Source: Triparma columacea
Lineage: Eukaryota; Sar; Bolidophyceae; Parmales; Triparmaceae
Direction of reading: 5' to 3'
NCBI GenBank assembly: GCA_030267965.1
Contig: BRYA01000145.1
Coordinates: forward strand, 1-64,000
Length of the DNA: 64,000 bases
Below the pieces are notes generated by a model. That model saw nothing but the letters and a program-made list of their open reading frames with translations, searched no databases and was not told the DNA's origin. Each line of letters starts with the position of its first letter. The stretch's first letter is position 1. A program made the position numbers and the translations under genes. Below, in pieces: positions 25,895-37,800 of the stretch.

Positions 25895-26094
25895 AGATTA
25901 GAAATTGTGAAGACCTCATACTCTTTTGCTCTTCTTCTCCAATTTTGAGGGAAACCCATCATCAACGGTTCGCCTCAATTATCAGCCGCTGGGCTTACTT
26001 ACTTACTCAAAGGCTCAGAAGGCGTTCTTTTCAGCGCGCATACTTCAAAACAGCCTCAAAATAAACCTCCCTCCAATCCCTTCGCCTCAGACAA
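25895..26094. promoter_or_regulatory. Divergent promoter region
   Basis: A 200-bp segment separates the start codons of prolyl-tRNA synthetase (minus, 25894) and the Twinkle-like gene (plus, 26095). It must contain both promoters. No specific element is recognised. Confidence 0.45.
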
Positions 26095-29000
26095 ATGCTT
26101 AGATTGAGGCCTTTTCTGGTTCGCAATGCCGCCCATCGTCATCAACGCGTCTTGTCTTCAAGTAATACGCATTTTAGTCACCCATTTAGTCGTTCATTCT
26201 CAGCAGGTCCTCCAAAACACTTCCGCCGCCATTCTTCTCTTGCCCGCCCTCTTCTATCTCTCTTTCCTGTGCCGTCCAGACGAGCGAGCTCTAGCTCCAC
26301 GTTCATTTCTTCTCACAATAAGTCTATCACAGCCCCAGTTGTGGCAGAATATCTAACTCAGAACAATCTGCAGCACAAGCAGATTGGGAGTGCCGGTTCT
26401 GAGCAGTTTGTGATTCGTGCGTGTCCTTTCTGTGCGAAACCCACAGGGGGCAAACGCGACAACGAGTATAAACTGTATGTGCGTTCCGACGGGGTCTTTT
26501 TCTGTCACCGTTGTGCGTCAAAGGGGTCGTGGTTTGATTTCAAGGTGAGGAGATAATGTGGAGCCGGAGACAGAGGATCACAGGACATTTTGGGGCTGAC
26601 AAATGTATACAACCTGATTCTTATACCTATTTCGACGCTTTCCTTGTCACTTCGCAGTCCAAGCTCCGGGGCTTCTCTCTCAACAAGTCTCCCATAGTAG
26701 CTTCCTCCGCCCATCCCTCCGCATCCCCTCCCCAAATGCGCCCCACTACTGCGCCGCACAACTACCAGCCCAAACACCACCAGAGCAACGATACTTTTGA
26801 CCACAATGCACCCCAGACTGCGCCCCTCCCCTTGCCCAAGTCAACTCTACACTCCCTGGCTTGTTCCCGCCTGTTCACGCCGGCGGGTGCGGTCGTTAAG
26901 AACTACCTAAATGGTCGAGGTATCAACGACACCACAATCAAGAAGTACGGGGTTGGCAGCTGGGAGTACAAATTCAAGAAGGACGGGAATTGGACACCCG
27001 AGGAGTGCGTGACTTTCCCGTGGATCTGCACCCAGGTGAGATAAGGCGCATCGGGACTCTCGTAATCCATCCATAGTAGCTAACCGTCTCTCGCTTCTTC
27101 CCCCATATTTTCCCAGTCCGAACTCGCTGAAATGGAGAAGTTGAGGGGGGTCAAAATCGACTCGGGTGATGACTACGTGACGAATAGAATCAAGGTCCGT
27201 TCCGTCTCGGAGAAGTCTCACATGCGAATGGACCCGACAGGCGGAGGGACGGGCTTCTTTGGGTGGCACACGGTAAGGAATCCCGACGAAACCCTCGTCA
27301 TCACTGAAGGAGAGTACGACGCCATGACAGTGTGGCAGGAAACGGGGTTCCAGAGTGTTAGGTGAGGAGAAAGCCCTTTGTTACCGTTGTGGCCAGCGTG
27401 ACTCTTCTAACCACCACCACCACCACCACCACCACCACCATTACCCTCTATCGCAGCGTTCCCAATGGGGCGAGGAGTTTCCCTCCCGCCCTCCTCCCCC
27501 AACTGGAAAGGTTCAAGGACATCGTCTTGTTCTTTGACCTCGACCCAGCAGGGCGCGAAGGCGCCGAGACCGCTGTCGAGAAGTTGGGCGTCGGGCGCTG
27601 CAGGATCGTCAAGGCCGGCGAGGTGAATGGGAGACCTGACGGGTGGCAAGGCTGCGATGCGAAGGATGCCAATGACGCCTTGGAGAACGGATGGGATATT
27701 AAAGCAATGATAGGTGAGAAATTGGTTGCGGAGTCACAAATTCGAGTCTCTGTGCGATGATCAATATATATCTAACACACACACACGCTACTCGCAGATT
27801 CCGCAACCCCCATCTCCCACTCTCATATCCACACCTTTTCCTCGTACCGTAGCCAGCTGATCCAGGAACTCCTCCACCCCCAAAAGTATGAGGGTATAAA
27901 GTGCGAGAGTTTACCGGGTTTGAACAATATCATCAAGGGCTTCAGGTAAGTAAATATGAACGAGAGGAGCGAAGCGAAGAGTTGAAAACGCGCCCTCTCC
28001 CCAACCGCTTCCATGATTTTCAGCGCATTATCCTAACCCCCTTCCACGACTCGCTTCGCTCATCGCAGGAGGGGTGAGATGACCGTTGTTACTGGTCCCA
28101 CTGGGAGCGGCAAGACGACCTTCCTCTCGCAACTGTCTTTAGACTTTGCAACACAGTCGGACAAACCCGTGAATTGCCTGTGGGGGTCGTTTGAAGTAAA
28201 GAATACCCGCCTTATGCAAAAGATGCTGCACCAGTACTCCCGGGCTCCCCTTCCCATCTCTAGCGACGTCAAGGAAACAGAAAAGCGTCTGGACGAGCTT
28301 TGCGAAGAGTTTGAGGAGCTCCCACTTTACTTCATGAACTTTCACGGCGGAACTGACGTTCATTCCGTCATTGACGCCATGGAGTACGCCGTCTACGTGC
28401 ACTCTGTCTCGCATATTATACTTGACAACCTCCAGTTCATGCTAGACAGGACAGGGGGTGACAAGTACGACGCTCAGGACGAGGCCATCGGCCTCTTCAG
28501 GAAGTTCGCATCTGACAAGAACGTTCACGTTATCCTGGTCTGTCACCCTAGGAAGGAGGAGGAGGTAAGGAACCGAGCTTATAACAAATATCGGGGAAAA
28601 AACAGCGCTGATCAACCCACGCACAACTACTTACTCGTCCCTTCGCTCTTCCCCCGCTCCTTCCCCCGCTCCTTCCCCCGCCCATCGTAGCACGGAAAGC
28701 TCTCCATAAACTCCTTCTTCGGGTCCGCAAAGGCCACCCAGGAGGCCGACAACGTTCTAATCCTCCAGTACGACGGGAGGAGAAAATTTATAGAGGTCAA
28801 GAAGAATAGGTTCGACGGGTCTTTAGGGACAACGCCGATATTTTTTGACGTTAAGACTGCTAGGTATAGGGAGAACGAGGTTGAGGGCGGTGTCGTTGGG
28901 CAGGGGGGGGGGAAGTTTGGTGGAGGGGGGGGGGGGGCAGGGGGGGGCTACGGAGGGGGGAGCAAAGGGGGCTTCGTCAGCTCTGGTGCATTCGGTGGAG

Positions 29001-29758
29001 GAATAGCAAACTCAGGAGGGGTTGGACTCGCGGCCATGGCGGGAGGGATTGGTGCTATGGCTAGGACGAAACTTCCGACCAAAGGCGAAGGTTTCAGCGT
29101 CGATGACATACTGGTTGGAGAGGTACTGGGGGAAGAGTCGCCGGGGAAAACTCCGTATGAGCTTGCAATGGAGAAAGCTGGCGGCGCTGGTGGAGATGGG
29201 TGGACGTCTGCGGTGATTAGTCCCCCTAAAGGGGCGGGGGGAAGGCAGGAGGAGGAGGAGGAGGAGGAGAAGGAGGAGGAAAAAGAGAAAGAGAAAGATA
29301 TTAAAATATTTACGAAGGGGGAGGAGAATGCAGAGAATGATTTGGAAGAGGAGGAGAAAGTTGTTGGAGGGGCACCTAAGGAAGCGAAGGCCAAGTTGCC
29401 TAAGAAGGTCAAAGCGACGCCCAAGGCAAAACCAAAGGCAAAAGCAAAGGCAACCGCTTCAAGTGCAATTTCCCGTTTCGACGAAAACGTAGAAATCCCT
29501 GAAAAATCCACCAATTCTAGATACGACGACGGCATAGTCGACCCCTTCGGACAATTTCCCGATTCGCAGTTTGGCTCTGGCGGTTCCAAGGTCGGGGTTA
29601 GGTCTTACTCTTCCTCGTTGAAACGTGGTGACAAGGAGTACGTGGACAGACCTCTCGCCGCCACATGGGCACAGAAGGCTACCAGAGCTAAGGCCCGAAA
29701 GAACAGGGAGATTACGCCACTAGAAAGGGCGAGGTTGAAGGGGCGAGGAGTAATATAG
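26095..29758 (+). CDS. TWNK: Twinkle-type (T7 gp4-like) organellar primase-helicase
   Basis: Seven exons join in phase: 26095-26544, 26658-27035, 27117-27361, 27457-27713, 27798-27945, 28069-28564 and 28691-29758, giving 1,013 residues. The leader is Arg/Ser-rich (MLRLRPFLVRNAAHRHQR), fitting mitochondrion or plastid import. A zinc-ribbon primase module (CPFC near residue 112, CHRC near 142) is followed by a TOPRIM domain (TEGEYDAMTVWQE; FFDLDPAGREG), then a RecA-type hexameric helicase with Walker A TGPTGSGKTTF near residue 502, Walker B HIILDNLQFML, and a VILVCHPRK motif. Unlike animal Twinkle, the primase zinc motif is intact, so primase activity is likely. The last ~290 residues are an unusual Gly-rich, then Glu-rich, then Lys/Ala/Pro-rich tail. 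Confidence 0.9.
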
Positions 29759-29815
29759 ATAATCTGTTTCTTCAGAACTAACAACAACAAGTCAAATTTT
29801 CGCCACCGCTAAGGA

Positions 29816-30525
29816 TTAAAGAGATTCGCCCTCGCCCTTTGCCTTCTTGGTAAGCGGCTCCGTCTCTCCGTTCTCCTCCTCGACTGGCCTCTTTTTACCC
29901 TCCTTGACGTTTTCCTCGTGCTGTTCTCCCTTCGGGTTGTCATTCTCCTTGTCCATGGCATAAGACTTGGTCCACTCGACTGCCTTGGCTTCCCAGCAAC
30001 CGTCTTTCCAGCTCTCGAAAACGTCCTCGGATAAGGGGTCGTCCCAGGAGGGGTTTGACAGAAGGACACGGAGGGTTGTGAGGAGTGAAAAGAGGGAGAC
30101 TGCGGGGGACCACGATCCGACTGGGAGGGAAAGAGAGAGGGGGGGGAGGGGGATTAGGTGAAAAGGGGAAATTGGCAACGTTAAATACCCTCCCAGCCCA
30201 CCTCTCCCCCCCACCTCTCACCTGGCTTGGGCTTGAGAGTGTCCAAGCAGATCAACCCTTTCTCGCTGACGTTGGGGTGGAACACCTTCGTCTCGAACCT
30301 GACCTTTGGCGGCTGGAACGGGTAGTCCATACCCATTTGGATGTTAAGGTGGTACAGCCCCCCTTCAAAGGGCGTATTGGGAGGGCCAGAAATTGTGGCC
30401 TTGTAGACGAGGATGTTTTCGGTGGGTGATAAGGTACAACCTGGTGGTGGTGAGGACTTGAAGGGCTTCAAGTCTTTGTTTATGCGATTGCGGAGGATGG
30501 GAGGGAGTTGTAAAGTAGACGACAT
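29816..30525 (-). CDS. UBE2T: UBE2T-like ubiquitin-conjugating enzyme E2
   Basis: Exons 30222-30525 and 29816-30120 join in phase 1 to give 202 residues. The UBC fold is clear: SSPPPGCTLSPTENILVYKA, PPNTPFEGGLYHLNI, YPFQPPKVRFETKVFHPNV, and the active-site Cys in GLICLDTLKP. The segment after the Cys (GSWSPAVSLFSLLTTLRVLL, then DDPL) matches the UBE2T subtype better than UBC12. A basic/acidic tail with KKRPVEEE and KKAKG follows, likely nuclear localising. UBE2T works with the Fanconi E3 FANCL in other eukaryotes; that role here is inference. An in-frame ATG at 30597 would add 24 residues. Confidence 0.85.
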
Positions 30526-30927
30526 TGGTGGGAGTTTTTTTTTGAAGGCTTTGAAGGTCTTCGGGAGAATTCTTTTGTGTTTATTGGGAATATACAAGTT
30601 GTCGTAGCTTATATTCGTGTGTTATACGATATTTTTGAGACAGGTTGTCAAAATTGAAACAAGACTGAAATTGGCAAAATCTCTTAGTGAAATAGAAATG
30701 TATGACGCGAATCACAGGCGTAGTCACCTTTACCATCGTGATGATTTGCTCTTTGAATATTACCTGAAGCAACATAAATCCCTAAATGTATTTGCAAATG
30801 TACTTAATTGGTATTTGCCGTGTGTACTCCGAAGATGTCTCAACTTTCCACACTTTCCACACCTCTACACTCACCCTCACACTCCCTCCTCCGCTCCCTC
30901 GCGCATCAACTCTTCCCTGCAGCAACT
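30526..30927. promoter_or_regulatory. Divergent intergenic region between E2 and UCH genes
   Basis: These 402 bp separate the start codons of the UBE2T-like (minus) and UCH (plus) genes, two ubiquitin-system genes in a head-to-head pair. The segment near 30610-30800 is AT-rich with no convincing protein frame. No RNA gene or repeat is recognised. Confidence 0.45.
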
Positions 30928-31735
30928 ATGGTCAATTGGTTCCCACTCGAATCCAACCCTGAGGTCTTGACGACCTACTCCTCGTCCCTCGGTCTCAAGT
31001 CCTCTTATGTGTTCTCTGACCTTGTCGCTCTCGAAGACTGGGCTTTCGCGATGCTCCCCGGAAAATGTGAGGCCGTCGTATTCCTTTACTCCCTCTCTCA
31101 GCCACAGAGGGAATACCACGATAATTTCATCCCCCCAGAGGGCCGTGATTCAACCTCCTCCCTCTTCAGGGTCCAGCAGAACGTGGGGAACGCTTGTGGT
31201 ACGATTGGTGTCCTCCATAGCATCGGATCCGTCCGATCCAAATACTCGGACTGCCTAGAGGAGGGCTCATGGTTTGAGACTTTCTTCAATAAATGCGAGG
31301 GGAAGGTGAGGATAGGCGAAGCGAAAGATGGCAGCGCCAGCGTTACATATGCATTACATACTTTTGAGATTTTTGAGCCTCATTGCATCCCTCCCTCCCC
31401 TCCCTCCCCCCCCTCACCAGACTGGGGCTGAGAACGGTGCCTTGCTAGAGGCTGACGAGGAGATCGAGACCAAGCACACGTCTGCTGCCAACTCGTCTGC
31501 CAACTCCAGTGCCCAGGTCGCGTCTGCCGATTCCAACGTGAACGAGCACTTCGTCGCCTTCGTCGAACACAATGGGGGGGTTTACGAGATGGATGGACGA
31601 AGGGGGGGGGGAGAGGGACTCTTCCACGGAAAGGGGGGACTGAGCGAAGTCGTGGGAAGGGTCTGCCAGGAATACATGGCGAGGGATCCGAGCAGCAACA
31701 AATTCTCACTCGTAGCATTGTGCAAGGTGGATTGA
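30928..31735 (+). CDS. UCHL3: Ubiquitin C-terminal hydrolase (UCH family, peptidase C12)
   Basis: Exons 30928-31305 and 31421-31735 join in phase 0 to give 230 residues, the same size as UCHL3. The start at 30928 (MVNWFPLESNPEVL) aligns with the usual family N-terminus; upstream in-frame ATGs at 30808 and 30835 are less likely. The catalytic set is complete: Gln and Cys in VQQNVGNACGTIG (Cys near residue 90), His in NEHFVAFVEH, and Asp in VYEMDGR. The crossover-loop region is Ser/Ala/Asn-rich. It releases ubiquitin from small adducts and may also act on NEDD8, as UCHL3 does. Confidence 0.92.
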
Positions 31736-31934
31736 TTTTGTGGGATGTCAAATGTAACACGGATAAAGGATGTTGGTCTCTTTCCTAAATATATACACAT
31801 TGCACGTACGCTAATGAAACCCGGAAAACATGGCAGGTTCTCAGACGCAATATCAATGTCGTTAAGCTCCCCTTATTCCCATCTTGATCACTGTCACCCA
31901 CCCTCTCTCTCCCTCCCCTTTCTCCCCCCCATCC

Positions 31935-34058
31935 TCAATGAGAACAACTAGCATTCATAGCGTCGTCAAAGACACCGTTAAAGCCGCTACCCAATTCGAG
32001 GTCTTCTCCTGTTGGGGTGAGATGTCCGCTGAGACCCGCGTTTCCCCCCCCCTCGTCGTCGTCAGGAACAATAGGAGAGTTGGCCCCAACGCTTAATCGC
32101 ATCTTCTTCGTACTTCCCACTGCCGCCCCGAACGTACCCCCTGGGCCCTTTTCGAAGTGGCGCTTCCCAGTCGTTATCATTGCGCTCGTCCTCTGAGAGA
32201 TCGGACGTCCCATTCCGACGATGGCCTCGTGGTTGCTCGCCTCGTCTCCAATGCTCTTTTCGACCCTCGCCAGAGAAACCTTCGGGCGGAAGATCTTCGT
32301 CGCCCCGTTGACGGCGATCATGGAGATGCAGACCGTCTTCAAGGCCATCTTGGCCCCGTTCGAGTCCACGGCAGAGCTCATCACGAGGTAAAATCCGTAC
32401 CCCATAGCGGCCTCAATGGTGCAGTCCTGAATGTCGGTACTCTCGCAAAGATTCGGGCTGGGGAGTCCTCTGGTCTCCTGAGCGAGGTAGATTCCTACGC
32501 ATGTCATGAAGGCCTTCCACACGAAAATTGTCACCCCCTGCGCGACGGTTCCTTGGACGCAATCAGTGTCCTCGATGCTGTAGACGTTAGAAAAGTGCGT
32601 CGTGACGGGAGCCGAGTGTTCCGGGTCGACAAGTAAGAAGCCCGCGAGCAGGGAGATCTCGAAGCAGAGGAATTTCGCGAGCACGGTAAGGAGGTACCTG
32701 TTGCCTACCTTCTTCCCCGCTGTGCCGTCCACGGCTCCCCTTTTGAAAACGACGTAGACGCGGTAGAGCTTTAGGTTGAGGGCGGCATAGCTTAGGGTGA
32801 AGAAAATGTTGAAGGACCACGTGCGCAGGTTGCATGTCACGTCCGTGTTCGGCCCAAGGTAGAACACGTTGCAGACGCAGGCAGAGGCGCAACCTGAGAG
32901 GAAGATCTTGGTGAGAAGAGGTTGGCTCATCCGGATGGCGAGGGCGTTCTTCTTCTCGTGGTGGCAGAGCTGGAATGCAAGCCTCCCGACTGTAAAGATG
33001 GCGAGTGCGGAGTGAAGGAAGACGAAGACACCTAGGAGGGAGAGGGGGGCCAAAAAATCGCAATGGTGATCCTCTATCTTGGCGGGTAGGAAGGAGGCGT
33101 CGCAATGCTTGTATCCCGGCAGAAAATCAAACGTGATGGTACGCACTCCCGCGGCTGTGCAAGGAGACTGATGGGACGCGTACGAGGAGAAGGAACAATT
33201 GGATGAGGAAGCCAGGGCTGAGCCAACGTCTTGAGATCCATCAAATGAATCTTCGTCCCCTACGTCGTCTTGTGCTCCTTCTTCTAGGTCATTATTCGGT
33301 TTCGGAGTCGGATGGGGGTTGGGTGCCGTAGAATTTGGCCTTGAAGGAGGAAGTGAAGGAGCCGGAGAAGGGGAGGAGGTTGAAGGAGAGACAGGAGCAG
33401 GTGTACCGGCACCTGACCCGTCTCCAGCGCCCTCGTCGCCCGTATCGACACCGCAAATAAACTTCACAAGCTCCTGGGGGTCGAAACCTGAAAAAGTCCA
33501 CATTCCGCCGTCCATTCCTGCGTGCTCTGTCAATTGGAAAGTTTCGAGCGTCTGTCCAGGAGAAACCCAGAAGTTATGAGGACCGTCGACAACCCGAATC
33601 TCGGGCGAATCTTCGGTAAATTCTTTCCAGAGGTTCCAGATGGCTGATGCGAGCGTAGAGAAAGCAAAACTATTCACCAAGACCGACTCCTGCTCGGACC
33701 AGTTGCAGCAATCAGCAATACCAGCAAGGTCGCCCATATAGAAGGAGAGAAAAGTTGTGCTCTTGACATCCGAGGGAGATGGAAGTCCGGGAAGGGAACG
33801 AGAATCAGACATTGGAGAGGGAAAGGGTGTTGAAGGAGGAGAGGCGACCGAAGGCGAAATCATGCTCATTCCCAGCAGCCAGAGAAGGAGAATGGAGGAA
33901 AATTTCGCGGGGGGTGGTGGCGGATGCGATGAAAGTACAGAGGGAACGGTTTCCTCCTTGTCGTCAATATTCGAGGAGGACATTTTGGCAGGTGGAATTT
34001 GGGAAAGACAGTGCCTCTGTTCTTGACTCTTCTCCAGGGAATAAAATTGGTCATTCAT
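31935..34058 (-). CDS. Class C (GABA-B/7TM_3-like) G-protein-coupled receptor-like protein
   Basis: A single-exon frame of 707 residues starts at 34058; an internal Met at 33983 is an alternative start. A hydrophobic segment near residues 50-75 may be a signal peptide. The extracellular part (~280 residues) has Cys residues, a Pro/Ser/Asp-rich linker near 33230-33430 and no recognisable Venus-flytrap domain. Residues ~340-600 contain about seven hydrophobic helices with class C features: HHEKKNALAIRMSQPLLTKI, CNLRTWSFNIFFTLSYAALN then LKLYRVYVVFKR, and a Trp-containing helix (GVTIFVWKAFMTCVG). The C-terminal tail is Gly/Ser-rich and probably cytoplasmic. The ligand is unknown. Confidence 0.75.
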   Translation of the reverse strand: MNDQFYSLEKSQEQRHCLSQIPPAKMSSSNIDDKEETVPSVLSSHPPPPPAKFSSILLLWLLGMSMISPSVASPPSTPFPSPMSDSRSLPGLPSPSDVKSTTFLSFYMGDLAGIADCCNWSEQESVLVNSFAFSTLASAIWNLWKEFTEDSPEIRVVDGPHNFWVSPGQTLETFQLTEHAGMDGGMWTFSGFDPQELVKFICGVDTGDEGAGDGSGAGTPAPVSPSTSSPSPAPSLPPSRPNSTAPNPHPTPKPNNDLEEGAQDDVGDEDSFDGSQDVGSALASSSNCSFSSYASHQSPCTAAGVRTITFDFLPGYKHCDASFLPAKIEDHHCDFLAPLSLLGVFVFLHSALAIFTVGRLAFQLCHHEKKNALAIRMSQPLLTKIFLSGCASACVCNVFYLGPNTDVTCNLRTWSFNIFFTLSYAALNLKLYRVYVVFKRGAVDGTAGKKVGNRYLLTVLAKFLCFEISLLAGFLLVDPEHSAPVTTHFSNVYSIEDTDCVQGTVAQGVTIFVWKAFMTCVGIYLAQETRGLPSPNLCESTDIQDCTIEAAMGYGFYLVMSSAVDSNGAKMALKTVCISMIAVNGATKIFRPKVSLARVEKSIGDEASNHEAIVGMGRPISQRTSAMITTGKRHFEKGPGGTFGAAVGSTKKMRLSVGANSPIVPDDDEGGGNAGLSGHLTPTGEDLELGSGFNGVFDDAMNASCSH

Positions 34059-34749
34059 GTCTGCGTTGGAAGCGACAAATGAAGAGCTCCAGGGGAAGAT
34101 GGAGGAGATGTATGAGTTTCTCGTCGCTTCTGGAGTGCCTGAAACATCGTAAGTGGAAGGTTTGGGGCTTCGAGAGCTTTACTGTTGGGTCGTTTGGGGA
34201 GGGTTACTTTGTTGCGGAATGGTTCTGCTGCGAAAATTTTGGTGTCTACGTGGGTGCATCTTGTCCGGAGCTACCCCCACACTGCGCTATGCGGCCCTCG
34301 TGTTCCTCCCTCAAGTTTCTCACCTCACCCACCCTGACCCCCGCAGCATTGAGGAATTGAAAGAGTTGGTTGTGGCGGACAAAATCTTCGAGGCCCTCTT
34401 GATAATTGAGGACTATACGACTTGCCTCCCTTACATGGACACGCCGACGCTTATTGTCATGCTGTCTGATGGGTGGGAGATTTTTGCTAAGAGGGCCCAA
34501 CAGGTTATGAGCAAGGCCATCTCTGCCATTGCGAAGATTGTGGCAGACGGGAATAAGGCTGCGGAGGGTGCCCAGGAGAAGGCTGAAGAATACAAGAAGC
34601 AGTGCGAGGGTGCCATGACGAGGACTTACGTCAAGTTGTATAAAATGAGGGTTCTCAGGAAAATGTGGGAGCAGAAGGTCAACGGTGGCAAAGGAGAGGA
34701 CGGGGGAAAGGAGGGTGAGGAGAAGGATGCCGCGGTCGAGGCGGCATAA
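34057..34749 (+). CDS. Unidentified small coiled-coil protein
   Basis: Exons 34057-34148 and 34347-34749 join in phase 2 to give 164 residues. The N-terminus (MSALEATNEELQGKMEEMYE) and the region around AQEKAEEYKKQCEGAMTRTY are helical and charged, so a coiled coil is likely. The middle (IEELKELVVADKIFEALLII) could pack as helices. The C-terminus is Gly/Lys/Glu-rich. I do not recognise the family. Its start codon overlaps the start codon of the minus-strand GPCR-like gene. Confidence 0.65.
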
Positions 34750-34813
34750 AAAGGCCGATAATTGTGTGTGTAATCATTGTGTGAAGAAAACAAATTGTGT
34801 TACAATTGTCACA

Positions 34814-37800
34814 TTACAACAAGCCAGCGTTCGGGAGACACTTCAAGCCCCTCTTGAGCCTCGTGACCTCCTCTCTCGACGACATGACTCCGTCCCTGCC
34901 TTTCCATTCCTCGAAGCCTTCCTCCTTCCCCTTCCCCCACACCCACGCAGCCGCGATCCTCCTCTTCTCCTTGTCCACAAACCATCCATCAAACCTTTCC
35001 AGCAGTTCCTCCTTCAGGTTGCCCTCACGCTTCCTGTACACGTCCGCGATCTCCTCCAGCCTGTTCCACTTGGGCTCCCTCCCCGTCCCCTCCCTGGCAT
35101 ATATCTCCCCCCAGGCCCTGCCGACGCTGTGGGAGAGCTTCGTGTCCTTCTCGGTGAGCTGAGCGACCACTGCTAAGGCCTCAGCGTTCAAACGCGAGGC
35201 GGACATTTCGGAGAGCTCCTTTCTAAAGGACTTCACCCATTCCTCTATTCTATCCTGTATCTGAGGTTGGGGGGGGGAGGGGGGGGGGTTAGTGAAGACG
35301 TTTGGTGATGAAAGAGTTAGCTTGACTAGCTCCCTCCTAAAAAAAATGCACGTCCTCACCTCCTTTGGCGTCTTGTCCCTGCTCTGCACCGCCACCGAAA
35401 GTCCCACCCCCCCCCCCGCCGTCTTCCTGAAGAACGCGCTAACGACGTACCCCAGCTGCTCCTTCGTCCTCAGCGTAGCGTACGCCGACGTGTAAGCCAT
35501 GTGGGAGAGGAGCTCGAGGTGGAAGCTCCCGGGGATCTGGAGGGAGTCCTCGCACCCGGCCTGGAGGTGGTACTCGACGGCGCAGTTCTCCTCGGACCCC
35601 TTGACCTTCTCTTGGTAGATTATGGGGTAAACGGGATTGGTGTCATTAAAGAGGTATTTCATCTCCCCCTCTGTCGGCACTGCGAGCAAGTGGGCGAGGA
35701 GGAATGGGCGAAGGGTTGCGTTAGGGGGGGGGTAAACCTTTCGATTTCTTAAAAATCTCGGAAATCCATCTCACCCTGCATGCTCCTGAACTGCGGAAGC
35801 TCGTTGTCGTTGAGTTCCGGCTTGCCCTCCTGTTCCCCCAGCACGTCGTCCCTGACCCCCTCCATAATTCTCCTGACTTCCCCCTCGTCCACGTTCCCCA
35901 TTGTCAGGGTGTTGACCTTGACCCTCCCAGTAACGCAGCTCCTGACCACGGAGGCGCACTCGCGCATCGTGAGGGAGGGGGACTTTAGGGCGGAGGCGTA
36001 CTCGTCGATGTGCCAGACCCTCTCTTCAAGCAGAAGACGGAGGTTATAGGAGGCCATCTCATATGGAGGGTCGAGCTCGAAGTTCTGGGTCTCAATCAAG
36101 AGGCTCTCGGCCTGGATGTTGAAGGATTTTACTAAAGCTGGGGGTGGAGTTGGGGAATCCATCTCGGTCAGGAGGGTATTGATCCTCTTAGTTACTGACT
36201 TCAGTAGCTCTGGGAGCTGGGGTAGAATGGTGGTGGTGGGGGAGGTGAGGGGTTGTCAAATTGAAGTTCATCCTTGTGTTCCGTGTTTCTCTCCTCTCTC
36301 TCACCTTCTCCGAGAAGCCGCTCGCCACGATCCTGAATCCATTCGGGTGTACCCCCACATTGAAGCTTGCCCCCGCCAGGCTCGCGTCGTAGCTGCGTAC
36401 GTTCAGGTCCTCCTTAAGCACCCTCTCGAAGATCCTGCAGAGGGTCATGGTTACGGGGGAGTAGTAGGGGAGGGGGGAGGTTAGGTGGATGTAGCAGGCC
36501 GTCTTGGGGCTGGGGTAACGGGAGGTCGTGGTGGCGTGGTAGACCTTGAAGTTCGGACGGAGGGAGAAGGATTTTGGGATTATTGGGGATGAGGAGGGAG
36601 GAGGGGGGGGGGGGAGGAGGGAGGCTGACACACGGGAGCCCGTTTTCTCGTCGATTACGTCAAAGTCGGAGGGGATGAATCGGTTAAAGGCTGGCATCGT
36701 GAGGCGCGGGTCGGGAGTTGAAGGGTTGGCGAGGGCTAGGGCTTCGGGGGAGAGCTTGGACTGCCGGTAGGGTGCCTCATAGTACGGCTCGGTCTCCCAT
36801 TCTCCCGCCGCCGAGAACGCCCTTCGCTCTGGGGGCTCCTCGGGAAACGACGGGTCCGAAATTGTGATGATGGCGTTCTCGGGCTTGAGCCTCTCCAAGA
36901 ATGCGGAGTATACGTCGTCGTCGTATGGGTCCATGAGGGAGGGGCCGGTGAGGATCTCGTTAGGAGGGTACTTGAAGAGCATCTCAGACGCGTGGGATAC
37001 AAAGTCAGTGGGGTTGGAAGGAGAGGCAAAGGTGAAGAACATATCGGCGAGCTGGTGGGGAAGATGGGGCGGGGTGAGGGAACAGTAGTCAGTGGCAAGT
37101 CACAGCTACGTGATAAGTATCATATCGTATCTCACCTTGCACTGCTCCTCGTGGTACTGTTTTAGTTCCTCCCTATTGTCCTTTATGAGTTTGAGCCACT
37201 TCCAGAAAAGTCCGACGACTTCATCAGTGTTGTTCGACCCCTCCGTCGTGAGTCCCACCGTCACCGAGAACGTGCAGAATCCCTCCCCCTCCGTCCCCAC
37301 CCCCGCCGTGACACCCTTCCCCCACCCCTCCTTAACCAGGGCTTCCCTGAAGCTGCCTGATCCCTCGTAGCCTACTAGGTGGCTAATAACCCTGTGTGGC
37401 TTCACGCGTCTAGCCCCGGTGGAGGCGTCGCTGAGGGCCGGGATGGGGAAGGTTATCGAGACCTTCCTGATGTCCTTTACCGGCACGTACTCCCTTACGA
37501 CCCCCGTCTCACTTGGCCCCCAAGGTACCTCAACCCCCCAACTATCCCTCTTCCAACCAGACGGCTTTTCCCTGACCGCACCAAAGGAACGTATCACAGC
37601 CTTCTCTAGCTCTGGTAGAGGTAGGCGGGACATGCAGCAGAGCGCAAAGTTGGAAGCGTGGTAGTACCTCTCCCAGAACTCGAGGAGGGAGGGACGGGGG
37701 GAACTACCGGAGGAGGGGAGGCCGACCTTCCGGTCGCCTCCGGAGGTAAGGGTGAAGTAGTTACCACACCCGAACTTGGAGTAGGGATGGTTAGGGTTGG

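Noticed and set aside
27405..27441. CAC trinucleotide run, considered as a regular array or coding His tract
   Set aside because: It is a simple microsatellite inside a Twinkle intron (27362-27456), with no spacers and not in the spliced frame.
30617..30970. Plus-strand 117-codon open frame upstream of UCH
   Set aside because: It overlaps the UCH start in another frame, is AT-rich and has no protein-like pattern.
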